A stretch of DNA of 64,000 nucleotides from Candidatus Lutibacillus vidarii (GCA_016717165.1 JADKGA010000001.1:124001-188000); one strand, 5' to 3'. Positions 16,045 to 26,162 are shown, counted from the stretch's first letter. Program-made: numbers and translations. Notes: generated by a model not told the origin, from the sequence alone.

Positions 16045-17292
16045 TCAGCCGTCGGCCGGGCGCTGGGCGACCTCGGTGAGGAGGTCCTCCCGGGCCGTGA
16101 CGGCTGCGCGGATGCCGGCGCCCATGAGCGGGACGAAGGTGAGGACGGCGGCACCGACGAGCACCCCGCCGGCGACCTTGACGGAGTCCGGCACCGGAAG
16201 GAGGACGAGGAGCAGACCGAGGTTCGTCGCGACAAGGCGTGCGGTGGACCAGCGGTCGAGCCACGCGAGGCCGGTCCGGACCACCGACGGCCCGCCGCCG
16301 AGGACCGACGGGACCAGGTAGGAGAGGGCGCCGACGAGCAGCTGGGCGGCGAAGCCGATGGCCAGGGCGGTCGCGAGCGGCTTGTACCCGTGGTCGACGT
16401 CCTCCCAGGTGGGGGCCTGCAGGACGAGCACCGCGAGCATGACGAGGCAGATGACGAGCCAGCCGAGCGCGACGGACACCGAGCGGGTGGAGAAGTGCCG
16501 CGGGGGCGCCGTGCGGGCCGGGAGGATCAGGGCCCGGCCCCACCAGAGCAGGGCACCGGCATACATGGCCAGTCCGGTGACTGTGGCCCAGCGGGAGCCG
16601 AGGGTCGCGCCGGTGGCGACCGCAACGACCGCGACGACGAGCCAGGGCAGGGCCTGCCGGGCGAAGTGTTCGGCGCGCTGGTCCATCCGGGTGCGGAGCA
16701 TGGTCGGCCAGAGCGTAACGAGCGTGCCGGTGAGGATCATCCCGAGCCAGCCCAGACCCATGATCGCGGTGTGCGCGACGATGAGCCGGCCGGTCAGCTC
16801 GTCGTCGAGCTCGCGGGCGAGGATCGCTCCATAGGTTGCGCCGACGGGAACGGCGGCGGCGGCCACGAGGTAGTAGCGGATGGTGATGCGGAACCGGCCG
16901 GGGAGCGCGGCGCGGAGCCGACGCCAGAGCTGGATGCCGTGCCAGACGACAGCGGCCGCGACGGCGGTGGCCCCGGTGACGGTGACCGGCCAGAGCTCCC
17001 AGGGCACCCCGACAACGACGAGGGAGACCCCGACGAGGAGCAGCAGTAGACGCTGGGACTGGCGGCTTCTGTCGTCGAGCTCCGGGCGGGTCTTCAGCAG
17101 GGCCGCCGAGAAGTGCGTGCTCCACACCGTCGCGGCGTGGGTGAGGGCGCCGAGGAGGACGAGGTGGACCATGAGCCAGGTGGGCTTGGGGACCCAGGGA
17201 CGCGCGGCGGCGACGGCCGCGGCGAGGACCAGCCAAGCGACGGCTGGCCGGTCGCGAAGGCCCCAGAACCCGCGCGTCGACAAGGTGGACAC
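16045..17292 (-). CDS. Polytopic membrane protein like the membrane domain of actinobacterial multicopper oxidases
   Basis: A 415-residue protein with about eleven membrane segments. Two histidine-bearing helices stand out: MVHLVLLGALTHAATVWSTHF (near residue 43) and VAHTAIMGLGWLGMILTGTLVTLWPTML (near 172). These resemble the membrane half of actinobacterial nitrite-reductase-like multicopper oxidases, which here would stand alone without the cupredoxin half. Start GTG 17292 has GGGAGGG 8 nt upstream; a GTG at 17319 is less likely. Function unknown; heme or copper binding by the histidines is inference. Confidence 0.5.
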   Translation of the reverse strand: MSTLSTRGFWGLRDRPAVAWLVLAAAVAAARPWVPKPTWLMVHLVLLGALTHAATVWSTHFSAALLKTRPELDDRSRQSQRLLLLLVGVSLVVVGVPWELWPVTVTGATAVAAAVVWHGIQLWRRLRAALPGRFRITIRYYLVAAAAVPVGATYGAILARELDDELTGRLIVAHTAIMGLGWLGMILTGTLVTLWPTMLRTRMDQRAEHFARQALPWLVVAVVAVATGATLGSRWATVTGLAMYAGALLWWGRALILPARTAPPRHFSTRSVSVALGWLVICLVMLAVLVLQAPTWEDVDHGYKPLATALAIGFAAQLLVGALSYLVPSVLGGGPSVVRTGLAWLDRWSTARLVATNLGLLLVLLPVPDSVKVAGGVLVGAAVLTFVPLMGAGIRAAVTAREDLLTEVAQRPADG

Positions 17293-17361
17293 TGCCGTCG
17301 CCCTCCCTTCAATAAACACGCTACTTCCGGTAAAAAAACCCTACCAGCCCCCCCACCCCCT

Positions 17362-17402
17362 CAAAGACACACCTTTAGAACGGTTCTAAAGGTGTGTCTT
17401 TG
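17362..17402. repeat. Palindromic intergenic repeat, family C copy 1
   Basis: A perfect palindrome with two 20-bp arms around a single G: the left arm is CAAAGACACACCTTTAGAAC. It lies between divergent genes (the membrane protein and the mutarotase). A TTATCCACA box follows at 17407-17415; the left side instead has an A-rich run (from about 17332) and no matching box. Copies 2 and 3 are at 36701 and 56286. Confidence 0.92.
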
Positions 17403-17460
17403 AAGGTTATCCACAGGGTGTGGATGGTGAGGCGTGTGGATGACGTGGCACCCTCGGGGC

Positions 17461-18468
17461 ATGACCTCGACGCCTGAACCCCCGAACGACCCGGGCTCGG
17501 TCCCGCCCAGCCTGCCGGGCTCGGTCCCGCCCAGCCTGCCGGGCTCGGTCCCGCCCAGCCTGCCGGGCTCGGTCCCGCCCAGCCTGCCGGGCTCGGTCCG
17601 CCTCGATGTCGGCCGGGGCGGGCTCGACCGGCTACGGGTCGAGACCTCCGCGGGTACCGGTGAGGTCTACCTCCATGGCGCCACCGTCACGGCGTGGACC
17701 CCCACCGGTCACGACCCAGTCATCTGGGTCTCCCGCGAGGCCGTCTTCGCCCCGGACGCCGCGATCCGCGGCGGCATCCCGTTGTGCTGCCCGTGGTTCG
17801 GGCCCGGACGGGCGGGCGACCGACCGTGGATCCACGGGTTCGTCCGCACCGCGCCGTGGCGGCTCATCGAGGCCGTCGAGACCCGCAACGCCGCCGGGGA
17901 CGGCCCTTCCGTGACCCTCACCCTCGAGGTCACCGGCCGCGAGTGCCCCAAGGCCGGCCCCGAGTATGCCGACGCCGTCTTCACCTGCCGGGTCACCTTC
18001 GCCGAGACCCTCACGGTCACTCTGGCGGCCCGCGCCGGGAGCACGCCGCTCGACCTCGAGGCGGCCATCCACACGTACGTCGTCGTCGGCGACGTCCGTC
18101 GGGCGCACGTCGAGGGCCTGTCCGGATGCCCGTATGTCGACAAGACGACCGGCGGGGCCATCCGCACCCTCGACGGCCCGTTGACCTTCACCGCCGAGAC
18201 CGACGCCGTCATCACCTCCACCGGCCCGACCCGGCTGGTCGACCCGGTCCTGGGAAGGACCATCACCGTCACGCAGCAGGGCGCCGGCAATGTCGTCGTC
18301 TGGAACCCCTGGGCCGACAAGGCCGCCGCGATGGCCGACTTCGGCGACGACGAGTGGCCGGGCATGGCCTGCGTCGAGACCGCCAACGCCTTCGACAACG
18401 CCCGCATCGTCGAGCCCGGGGCGTCATACGCGATGACGAGCACCATCAGCGTGCGCCGCGACCGCTGA
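17461..18468 (+). CDS. D-hexose-6-phosphate mutarotase (YeaD-like aldose-1-epimerase family)
   Basis: A 335-residue protein. From about residue 48 it is a galactose-mutarotase-like fold: GEVYLHGATVTAWTP, PDAAIRGGIPLCCPWFGP, IHGFVRTAPWRL (catalytic His in HGFVR), and VVWNPWADKAAAMADFGDDEWPGMACVETAN (catalytic Glu in VET). It interconverts anomers of glucose-6-phosphate and similar sugars. The N terminus (residues 12-44) is four copies of GSVPPSLP encoded by a near-perfect 24-bp tandem repeat, absent from typical family members; its role is unknown. The start ATG at 17461 precedes the repeat. An in-frame start after the repeat is not obvious. Confidence 0.85.
   Translation: MTSTPEPPNDPGSVPPSLPGSVPPSLPGSVPPSLPGSVPPSLPGSVRLDVGRGGLDRLRVETSAGTGEVYLHGATVTAWTPTGHDPVIWVSREAVFAPDAAIRGGIPLCCPWFGPGRAGDRPWIHGFVRTAPWRLIEAVETRNAAGDGPSVTLTLEVTGRECPKAGPEYADAVFTCRVTFAETLTVTLAARAGSTPLDLEAAIHTYVVVGDVRRAHVEGLSGCPYVDKTTGGAIRTLDGPLTFTAETDAVITSTGPTRLVDPVLGRTITVTQQGAGNVVVWNPWADKAAAMADFGDDEWPGMACVETANAFDNARIVEPGASYAMTSTISVRRDR
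17494..17589 (+). repeat. 24-bp coding tandem repeat in the mutarotase gene
   Basis: Four tandem 24-bp units starting GGCTCGGTCCCGCCCAGC encode GSVPPSLP each. Units are identical by eye, which suggests recent expansion or ongoing length variation by slippage. Because the unit is a multiple of three, changes stay in frame. Confidence 0.9.
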
Positions 18469-18587
18469 CCTGCCCCCACGCGGCCGGGCGACGACAGTCG
18501 CTGGAACCGGGGACTTGCGGCTCAGGGACGCGGCCCGGTAGTTCTGGAACCGGCATACGGGCACGTTCCGGGGAAGTGGGTCCAGTC

Positions 18588-19799
18588 ATGCGCGGCCGTC
18601 CAGTGGCACTCACGCTCGCTCTGCTTGCCTGCGCCGGTATGACGGCCTGCTCCTCGACACCCAGCGCCGTCCCGACGACCGGCAGCGGTGGCAGCGGTGG
18701 CAGCGGCCCGCTCGGATCACCCACGACGTCCGTCACGCCCGCACCCACCCCCACGCCGATGACCGGCGACCAGATCTACGCGCTCGAGCGGACCGGGGTC
18801 GTCCGGGTCCAGGCGACGACCTGTGACGGCAGCGGCAGCGGCAGCGGCTACTTCATCAGCGACCGCATGGTCGTCACGGCGGCCCACGTCGTCGAGGGAG
18901 CCACCGCGGTCTCCCTCCGCGGCGACCACGGGGTGGTCCGGGGCACCATCGTCGGTCTCGACAAGGCCAAAGATGTCGCCCTGGTCCGCGCCGAGCCGGA
19001 CAGCCAGGGCTCGGTCAACAACGGATTCGTCTTCACCTTCGCCCCCGTTCCGGCCAAGGTCGGCACCGAGCTGCACGTCCTCGGCTACCCCCTGGGGCAC
19101 CAGCTGTCGATGTCGAGCGGCACGGTGACGAGCACCGACGCGCGGATCGACGTCGAGGACCGGTCGATCGCCGGAGTCCTTCAGCTCGACGCCGCCAGCG
19201 TCCCCGGGAACAGCGGCGGCCCGGTCGTGGACCGCTTCGGCCAAGTGATCGGCTCGGTCGAGGCCGCTGCCGTCTCGGCCCAGCGGGACAGCCTCGGCCA
19301 GCCGATCTACATCCCGCAGCCGGGGATCAACTATGCCGTCCCCTCCTCGATCGTCGCCCCGGCGGTCTGGTCGTGGAAGGCCGACCCGCGGCCGGTCCCC
19401 TTCGCCACCTGTGCGGCCCCGAGCGAACCGCCGGTCGTCACCGTCAAGTCCTCCCACGTCGAAGCCCCGATCCTCGGCCGGATGTTCGAGGCCTACTTCG
19501 GCGCCATGGTCGCCGAGGACTACGAGTCCGCGTGGCAGCTGCTCTCCCCGGCGGCGCACACCCAGGCGGGCGGGTACGACGCCTTCACCTCGCTGTATGC
19601 CGGGACGACCTTCGCCACGGTGGTCTTCGAGAAGGCGCTGATGACCGACGTCCTCACCGACACCGCCGACGTGTCCTACCGGCTGACCAAGGGCTCTGCC
19701 TGCCGGGTGCACCACGTGAAGTACACGCTGCGCCTCGACGCGGGTCACTGGCGGATCGAGGGCTGGACCGATATCGACAAGGCCAAGGCCTGCACCTGA
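18588..19799 (+). CDS. Secreted trypsin-like serine protease, probable lipoprotein
   Basis: A 403-residue exported protein. An N-terminal signal (ALTLALLACAGMTAC) ends in a lipobox-like MTAC, so Cys-20 is the likely lipidation site. A Ser/Gly/Pro/Thr linker follows to about residue 60. The protease domain shows the triad: His in VVTAAHVV, Asp in KDVALVRAE, Ser in PGNSGGPVV, typical of DegP/HtrA-like chymotrypsin-fold enzymes. No PDZ domain is seen; the C-terminal 110 residues form an NTF2/SnoaL-like region (FEAYFGAMVAEDYESAWQLLSP). Probably a surface quality-control or cleavage enzyme. Confidence 0.85.
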   Translation: MRGRPVALTLALLACAGMTACSSTPSAVPTTGSGGSGGSGPLGSPTTSVTPAPTPTPMTGDQIYALERTGVVRVQATTCDGSGSGSGYFISDRMVVTAAHVVEGATAVSLRGDHGVVRGTIVGLDKAKDVALVRAEPDSQGSVNNGFVFTFAPVPAKVGTELHVLGYPLGHQLSMSSGTVTSTDARIDVEDRSIAGVLQLDAASVPGNSGGPVVDRFGQVIGSVEAAAVSAQRDSLGQPIYIPQPGINYAVPSSIVAPAVWSWKADPRPVPFATCAAPSEPPVVTVKSSHVEAPILGRMFEAYFGAMVAEDYESAWQLLSPAAHTQAGGYDAFTSLYAGTTFATVVFEKALMTDVLTDTADVSYRLTKGSACRVHHVKYTLRLDAGHWRIEGWTDIDKAKACT

Positions 19800-19846
19800 C
19801 CTCTCGCGGCCGCGGCCGAGACAGCCCGGGGCCACGAGAGGCCAGG

Positions 19847-20914
19847 TCAGCTGTTGGCGCCCCGCGCGATGAGCGGCCAGGGCGTCATACCGGACGGTGT
19901 GACCGCGACCAGCGCATCGGCGAGGTTGACGGCTGCGCAGACGTGGTTCGGCACGACCCGGACCACCGAGCCCAGCGGCGGCAGCGCGCCCCCGGCGAGG
20001 TCGACGACCGCGTGGTGCTCGGAGAGGATGACGATCCGCGCCTCCGGGTGGTCGAGCAGCCGCCCGAAGCCGGTCGCATAGCCGGCCCGGTCGGCGCCGA
20101 GGACCTTGCTCCCCGCGTCGAGGACCGCCCGCCCCCCAGCGTGGCTGACGACCGTTGCGTATGCCGTCAGGGCGATCCGGTCCGGCCCGATCGTCCCGAG
20201 CTCCCACTGCTGAGCGTCACCGAAGACGTAGACGCCCGGGCGCAGCTCGGTGAGCACACCGCCCGAGACGTACTCGGCGCTCGGTGTCGACCCGCCGCTG
20301 ACCACCCGGGCGGGCACGCCCACCGACGAGAGGGACGCGGTGGCCTCGGCGAGTGCCGCCTGCTCGTCTGCGGCCGCGGCTCGGCGCCCGCCTGCGGCAT
20401 ACGAGTGGCCGGGGAAGGTGAACACCCCGGCGACCGGAAGCCCGGCGTCGACGGCGGCCGACGCAACTGCCCCGGCAGTACCGGGAGCGACCCCCGAGCG
20501 GTGATGCCCGCTGTCGACCTCGACGAGGACCTCGGCCGAGGTCCCGGCGAGCTGCCCGGCGAGCCGCCGCACCCCCTCGACGGAGTCCGCCCCGACCTGC
20601 AGTGCCACGTCCTCGGCGAGCCGGCGCAGCCGCGCCCCGCGGGCGTCGTCGAGCCAGAGCGGGTAGGCGATGAAGAGGTCGGCAGCCCCGTGCGCGGCGA
20701 AGGCCTCGGCCTCGGTCAGCGTCGCGACGGTCAGCCCGGTCGCGCCGGCGCCCTGCTGGAGCCTGGCGACCTCGGCGGACTTGTGGGTCTTGGCGTGCGG
20801 TCGCAGGGCCACACCGAGTGATCTGGCGTGGGCCGCCATGGAGTCGATATTGGCCTCGAGGACCGCGGTGTCGACGGCGAGGAAGGGGGTGAGGGCGGGG
20901 GCCGACGTGGGCAC
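19847..20914 (-). CDS. D-threonine aldolase/D-serine dehydratase-like PLP enzyme
   Basis: A 355-residue fold-type III PLP enzyme. The N-terminal barrel has FLAVDTAVLEANIDSMAAHARSLGVALRPHAKTHKS, whose Lys is the expected PLP-binding residue. The C-terminal metal-binding domain keeps SEEHH-like SEHHAVVDL and PNHVCAAVNLADAL. These are the hallmarks of alanine-racemase-N plus D-ser-dehydratase-domain proteins, which split D-threonine or dehydrate D-serine. The GTG start at 20914 is supported by TAGTGT 7 nt upstream. It is divergent from ldh with a 70-bp spacer. Confidence 0.85.
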   Translation of the reverse strand: MPTSAPALTPFLAVDTAVLEANIDSMAAHARSLGVALRPHAKTHKSAEVARLQQGAGATGLTVATLTEAEAFAAHGAADLFIAYPLWLDDARGARLRRLAEDVALQVGADSVEGVRRLAGQLAGTSAEVLVEVDSGHHRSGVAPGTAGAVASAAVDAGLPVAGVFTFPGHSYAAGGRRAAAADEQAALAEATASLSSVGVPARVVSGGSTPSAEYVSGGVLTELRPGVYVFGDAQQWELGTIGPDRIALTAYATVVSHAGGRAVLDAGSKVLGADRAGYATGFGRLLDHPEARIVILSEHHAVVDLAGGALPPLGSVVRVVPNHVCAAVNLADALVAVTPSGMTPWPLIARGANS

Positions 20915-20921
20915 GCTCGCG

Positions 20922-20927
20922 ACACTA
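20922..20927 (-). promoter_or_regulatory. Leaderless-type -10 box of the D-threonine-aldolase-like gene
   Basis: TAGTGT on the minus strand ends 7 nt before the GTG at 20914. Confidence 0.5.
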
Positions 20928-20984
20928 CCCCCGCGCGCCGGGGGCGCAGGAGCCGTGGCTAGGGTCGAGCTGGAGGTGACGACC

Positions 20985-21959
20985 ATGAAGTATGTCGAGA
21001 ACAAGGTCGTCCTCATCGGCACCGGTGCGGTGGGGATGGCATACGCCTTCGCGGCGGTCAACCAGAGCGTCTGCGACGAGCTCGTCCTCATCGACCTCAA
21101 CGAGGTGAAGTCCCGCGCGGATGTCACCGACCTCAACCACGGGGAGGCGTGGGCCCCGTCGCCGGTGACGGTCACCTTCGGCTCGTATGCCGAGTGCGCC
21201 AACGCCGCCATGGTCGTCATCTGCGCCGGGATCGCCCAGCGCCCGGGGCAGACCCGGCTCGAGCTCATCGCGACGAACATCCGGATCTTCAAGGACATCG
21301 TCGGGCAGGTCATGGCCACCGGCTTCGACGGGATCTTCCTCGTCGCGACCAACCCGGTCGACGTCCTCGCCTACGCGACCTGGGTCTTCTCCGGCCTCCC
21401 GTCGGCCCAGGTCATCGGGTCGGGTACGGCGCTCGACACGGCCCGGCTGAGGTTCAACCTCGGCCAGTATTTCGAGGTGTCGACGACCAATGTCCACGCG
21501 ATGGTCATCGGCGAGCACGGCGACTCCGAGCTGCCGGTCTGGTCCGCCGCCTCGATCGCGGGACGCTCGCTGGCCAAGCGGCTGGCCGCCCGGCCGCAGA
21601 TGCAGGCCGACCTCGACGAGATCTTCGTCCGGACCCGCGATGCGGCATACGACATCATCGAGGCGAAGGGGTCCACCTCCTATGGCATCGGGATGGCGCT
21701 GGCCCGGATCACCCGGGCCGTGCTGAGCAACCAGAAGGTGACCTTGCCGGTGTCGGCGCTGCTTCGCGGGGAGTACGGACATGAGGGCGTCTACATCGGG
21801 GTGCCGGCGAGCATCGGGCGGCGCGGGATCCGGGAGATCGTCGAGCTCGACCTCGACGAGGCCGAGCAGGCCAAGTTCGACGCATCGGTGGCCACGCTTC
21901 AGGGGGTCATCGCCGCAAGCGCGGACGTCCTGCCCGCTCCCGGGTCGACCGCCGGCTGA
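20985..21959 (+). CDS. ldh: L-lactate dehydrogenase
   Basis: A 324-residue NAD-dependent lactate dehydrogenase of normal length; it interconverts pyruvate and L-lactate. It has the Rossmann start NKVVLIGTGAVGMAYAFAAV, the substrate loop AGIAQRPGQTRLELI with the catalytic Arg, TNPVDVLAYATW, and the catalytic His in IGEHGDSELPVWS. Gln in AQRPGQ, rather than Arg, fits lactate rather than malate dehydrogenase. A CTGGAGGTGA ribosome site precedes the ATG. It would regenerate NAD under low oxygen, alongside the cytochrome bd genes in this window. Confidence 0.92.
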   Translation: MKYVENKVVLIGTGAVGMAYAFAAVNQSVCDELVLIDLNEVKSRADVTDLNHGEAWAPSPVTVTFGSYAECANAAMVVICAGIAQRPGQTRLELIATNIRIFKDIVGQVMATGFDGIFLVATNPVDVLAYATWVFSGLPSAQVIGSGTALDTARLRFNLGQYFEVSTTNVHAMVIGEHGDSELPVWSAASIAGRSLAKRLAARPQMQADLDEIFVRTRDAAYDIIEAKGSTSYGIGMALARITRAVLSNQKVTLPVSALLRGEYGHEGVYIGVPASIGRRGIREIVELDLDEAEQAKFDASVATLQGVIAASADVLPAPGSTAG

Positions 21960-21971
21960 GCGGTAGCACGG

Positions 21972-22566
21972 TCAGCCGCCGCTGCCCCGCTGCACGCCGA
22001 GGTTGGCCGGGCCGAGGACTGCGGCGAGGGCCGTGTCGGACATGCCCGGCGAGCCGACCTGGGGGTGCCGGCCGGGCGACGATGGGCGCGGAGGACCACA
22101 CCGCGCGCCCGCCCGTGCCGCCGTACCAGCCGAGCCGGTAGACCGTGATGACCGCGGGAATGGTGTCCCCGCGCAGGGAGATGGCGACGGTTCCGCCGCA
22201 CTGGACGGAGCCGCGGTCGAGGGAGATGTTGACGCGGGTCGTCGCGGATGTCAGAGCGGTGCGCCAGGCGGTCGTCCCCGGTTGTGCGTTCTCCGCCCGG
22301 ATCCCTTCGGCACTCAGCGCGGTGGTGTTGGCGGCCAGGCACTCGGGAGTGGACGGCTCGAGGCCCAGCGGCGCCGGCGCGCTGGGGCCGAGAGTCGGCA
22401 CAGTCGTCGCCGTGGTGGTGCTGTGAGCTCCGGTGGGTGCCGGCGGGGGCTGCGCGTTGGGGGTTTCCGATCCTCGGGTGAAGACCACGGCGGAGATGAC
22501 CACTGCGCCGAGGCCCCCCGCGACAAGGGCCCTGCGGACGGCATACCGAGCCCTTCCTTCCCCCAT
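21972..22566 (-). pseudogene. Secreted protein with probable frameshift (N,N-dimethylformamidase-large-subunit-like N-terminal region)
   Basis: The frame from the ATG at 22566 has a membrane/signal segment (RRALVAGGLGAVVISAVVF), a Pro/Thr linker, then a domain with WRTALTSATTRVNISLDRGSVQCGGTVAISLRGDTIPAVITVYRLGWYGGTGGRAVW. The YRLGWYGGTGGR block resembles proteins annotated as N,N-dimethylformamidase large subunits, which are much longer. At the G5 run 22061-22065 the frame loses sense and would run to 21907, overlapping ldh. With one base fewer it reads on as PQVGSPGMSDTALAAVLGPANLGVQRGSGG and stops at 21972, 12 bp from ldh. Even then it is only about 197 residues. Function unknown. Confidence 0.6.
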
Positions 22567-22701
22567 GGAGACCAGTATCGGGGCGGGGTCGCGGATCGTG
22601 CGAGACGGCGCGGCGGCGGTACCTGCGGACGCAGTACTCTCGGTGCCGCCCCCGTTGCCCGTGGTCGTCACGCGGCGGCCGGTCCCCAAGGTGGTTCCCG
22701 T

Positions 22702-24039
<1,338 letters not shown>

Positions 24040-24043
<4 letters not shown>

Positions 24044-24378
24044 AGCTCGTCACCGCCGTCGTCAAGCCGCACATGTGGGAGGAGGTGCGCCAGGCCCTGG
24101 AGACCCTCGGGGTCAAGGGGCTCACCGTCTCGGAGGTGAGCGGCTCGGGCCGGCAGAAGGGGCACACCGAGGTCTACCGCGGCGCGGAGTATGACGTCTC
24201 GCTCGTCCCGAAGGTGCGCCTCGAGGTGGTCGCCCACGACGACGACCTTGAGGACATCCTCCGGGTCATGGTCACCGCGGCCCGGACCGGTCGGATCGGT
24301 GACGGGAAGATCTGGGTCACGCCGGTCGAGCGGGTCATCCGGGTGCGGACCGGCGAGCTCGACGACGACGCGATCTGA
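24040..24378 (+). CDS. glnK: PII nitrogen-regulatory protein
   Basis: A 112-residue PII protein of full length. MKLVTAVVKPHMWEEVRQAL opens the fold; the T-loop reads GRQKGHTEVYRGAEYDVSLVPK with the modifiable Tyr-51; and TGRIGDGKIWVTPVERVIRVRTGE is the second PII signature. It senses 2-oxoglutarate and ATP/ADP and plugs the ammonium channel. Its ATG overlaps the last codon of amt (ATGA). In Actinobacteria glnD usually follows, but here the next gene is unrelated and convergent. Confidence 0.93.
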
Positions 24379-24474
24379 GCCGGGCGGTCTGACCCCGACC
24401 AGCGGAGCCGGCCGGTCCGGCGAGGTCCTGCCCGGCGAGGCCCTGCCCGGCTGTGGACTGGGCGGCCGCGATGC

Positions 24475-25386
24475 TCAGGGCAGTGAGGTGCCGGTGAGAT
24501 CCTCGGCGACCGCCCAGAGGCTACGCGCCAGGCTCGCCCCACGAGCCGACCGCGGTATGGCGACCCGGGTCGTCGGTCCGACCAGGCCGAACCGCCCGTC
24601 GGGTCCGTAGTAGGCCCCGTTGACCGCATCCGGGTCAGCCGCGGCGAAGAGGAGAGGCTCGCTGCCCTGCTCGACCTCCTGGGTGGGCAGGAAGCCACCC
24701 GAGGTGAGCAGGGTGCGCTTCGGGGCGCTCCGACCCAGGCTCGCGCCGGCGGTCTGCAGGTTGGTGTTGGTGTAGCCCGGGTGCGCGATCGTGCTGAGCA
24801 GCGACCAGCCCCGTTGTGTTGCCACCTCGGCCAGGCGGAGGCCGAGGAGCAGGTTGGCCAGCTTGGACTGGGCGTAGGCCTGCGACGGGGTGTACCGCCG
24901 GGTCGAGTCGAGGTCGGCGAAGTCGATCCGTCCGAACGACGCCGTGGCGCTGGACATCGTCACCACGCGCGCCGTGTCGGCGGTGAGCAGCGTCGGCAGC
25001 AGGAGGTTGGTCAGCGCGAACGGGCCGAGGACGTTCGTTCCCCACTGCAGCTCGAAGCCGTCGACCGTCGTCATCCGCGAGGGCACCGCCATGACACCGG
25101 CGTTGTTGACCAGGACGTTCGGGCGCACCCCGTCCCGCTCCAGTCCGGCAACGAACGCGCGGACCGACCCGAGGTCGGCGAGGTCGAGCGCTCGGACGTC
25201 GAGCGACGCGTCGGGGTGTCGACGGGTGATCTCGTCCCGGGCCGCCTCACCCTTGGCCACGGTGCGCACCGCCATGACGACATGGGCTCCCGCCCCGGCC
25301 AGCCGGGCCGCGGCCTCCTTACCCAGCCCACTGTTGGCCCCGGTGACGACGAAGGTTCGGCCCTGCTGATCCGGCACGTCATACAT
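24475..25386 (-). CDS. Short-chain dehydrogenase/reductase (retinol-dehydrogenase-like)
   Basis: A 303-residue classical SDR. The cofactor motif is TGANSGLG (residues 15-22), NNAGVMAVP follows, and the active site is YAQSK with an upstream Ser in VTMSSATA. An Arg after the second strand (AVRTVAKGEAARDEI) suggests NADP(H). The length and WGTNVLGPFALTNLLLPTLL pattern match actinobacterial proteins annotated as retinol dehydrogenase/protochlorophyllide-reductase-like; true substrate unknown. The ATG at 25386 follows TAGGCT by 6 nt. Confidence 0.85.
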   Translation of the reverse strand: MYDVPDQQGRTFVVTGANSGLGKEAAARLAGAGAHVVMAVRTVAKGEAARDEITRRHPDASLDVRALDLADLGSVRAFVAGLERDGVRPNVLVNNAGVMAVPSRMTTVDGFELQWGTNVLGPFALTNLLLPTLLTADTARVVTMSSATASFGRIDFADLDSTRRYTPSQAYAQSKLANLLLGLRLAEVATQRGWSLLSTIAHPGYTNTNLQTAGASLGRSAPKRTLLTSGGFLPTQEVEQGSEPLLFAAADPDAVNGAYYGPDGRFGLVGPTTRVAIPRSARGASLARSLWAVAEDLTGTSLP

Positions 25387-25392
25387 GTGCGC

Positions 25393-25398
25393 AGCCTA
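25393..25398 (-). promoter_or_regulatory. Leaderless-type -10 box of the SDR gene
   Basis: TAGGCT on the minus strand ends 6 nt before the ATG at 25386. Confidence 0.55.
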
Positions 25399-25410
25399 CG
25401 TTGGCCAGCC

Positions 25411-26103
25411 TTAGCGCGCCGACCCGCCGAGGTGCGGGGTCCAGTTGATCCGCGCGGCGGTCGCCTTGCCCGCCCACTGCCCGGTCTCGTCGAAGAGCAG
25501 CGAGATCGCCGTGTTGTCGATGGCGAACCAGCCGCTCATCTGCGGCACGCCCAGCAGCTCGCGCAGAAGGTACTGGTGGAACCAGCCGTGGCTGACCAGC
25601 GCAACGACGTCCTCGTCGGCGTGCGTCTGACGCAGGTGGGCGATGACCCGGGCGGCCCGGGCGCGGAAGGCCTCCTCGCCGGACTCGAAGGGCCCGGCCC
25701 ACCAGCCCCAGTCCTGGGCGGCCCCGTCGAGGACCAGCCGCGGGGTCAGGGCGGCCAGCTCGGACCGTGGGCTGCCCGGGTGGGCCAGGTGCTCGCCGGT
25801 CTGCGGGTCAAGGTGGTACGGGCCCCCGCACTCGAAGAGCTCGGGGTGGGAGCGGACCTCGAGGTCGAGCACCTCGGCCAGCGGCGCCGCGGTCTGGATC
25901 GCGCGGGCCATGAGGCTCGAGTACAGATGGGTGACCCGCCAGGGCAGCACTCCCGACCCCACGGCGTCGGCCAGCCGGCGCGCCTGGTCGTGGCCGAGCT
26001 GGGTCAGCTTCGTGTCCGGGTCGCGTCCGGCAGCCTCGCTGCCGCTGTCGTCATACAAGGCGTTGTTGCCGGACTGACCATGCCGGATGAGGACGAAGCG
26101 CAC
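25411..26103 (-). CDS. Histidine phosphatase family protein
   Basis: A 230-residue phosphoglycerate-mutase-like phosphatase. The RHG motif is FVLIRHGQSGNN at the N terminus, the second Arg is in YSSLMARAIQTAAPL, the acid is in ELFECGGPY, and the second catalytic His is in VVALVSHGWFHQYLL. The family includes phosphatases for sugars, nucleotides and cofactors; substrate cannot be told. A GAGGGGG site precedes the ATG. Confidence 0.85.
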   Translation of the reverse strand: MRFVLIRHGQSGNNALYDDSGSEAAGRDPDTKLTQLGHDQARRLADAVGSGVLPWRVTHLYSSLMARAIQTAAPLAEVLDLEVRSHPELFECGGPYHLDPQTGEHLAHPGSPRSELAALTPRLVLDGAAQDWGWWAGPFESGEEAFRARAARVIAHLRQTHADEDVVALVSHGWFHQYLLRELLGVPQMSGWFAIDNTAISLLFDETGQWAGKATAARINWTPHLGGSAR

Positions 26104-26162
26104 CCCCTCACCGTATGCCGGCGAGGGGTCGGCCCGCGCTCAGCGCTCGCTCAGTGCGTGGG

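Noticed and set aside
17362..17402. Family-C palindromes as rho-independent terminators
   Set aside because: No T-tract follows the stem, copy 1 lies between two divergent genes where no transcript ends, and the flanking boxes are unexplained by termination.
17494..17589. Short regular repeats as a possible CRISPR array
   Set aside because: The units are directly adjacent with no spacers and lie in frame inside a gene; no cas genes are present.
18531..18575. GGAACC words as an ECF-sigma -35 before the protease gene
   Set aside because: The spacing to the nearest GTT (14 nt) is shorter than the 16-19 nt normally seen, so I could not support it.
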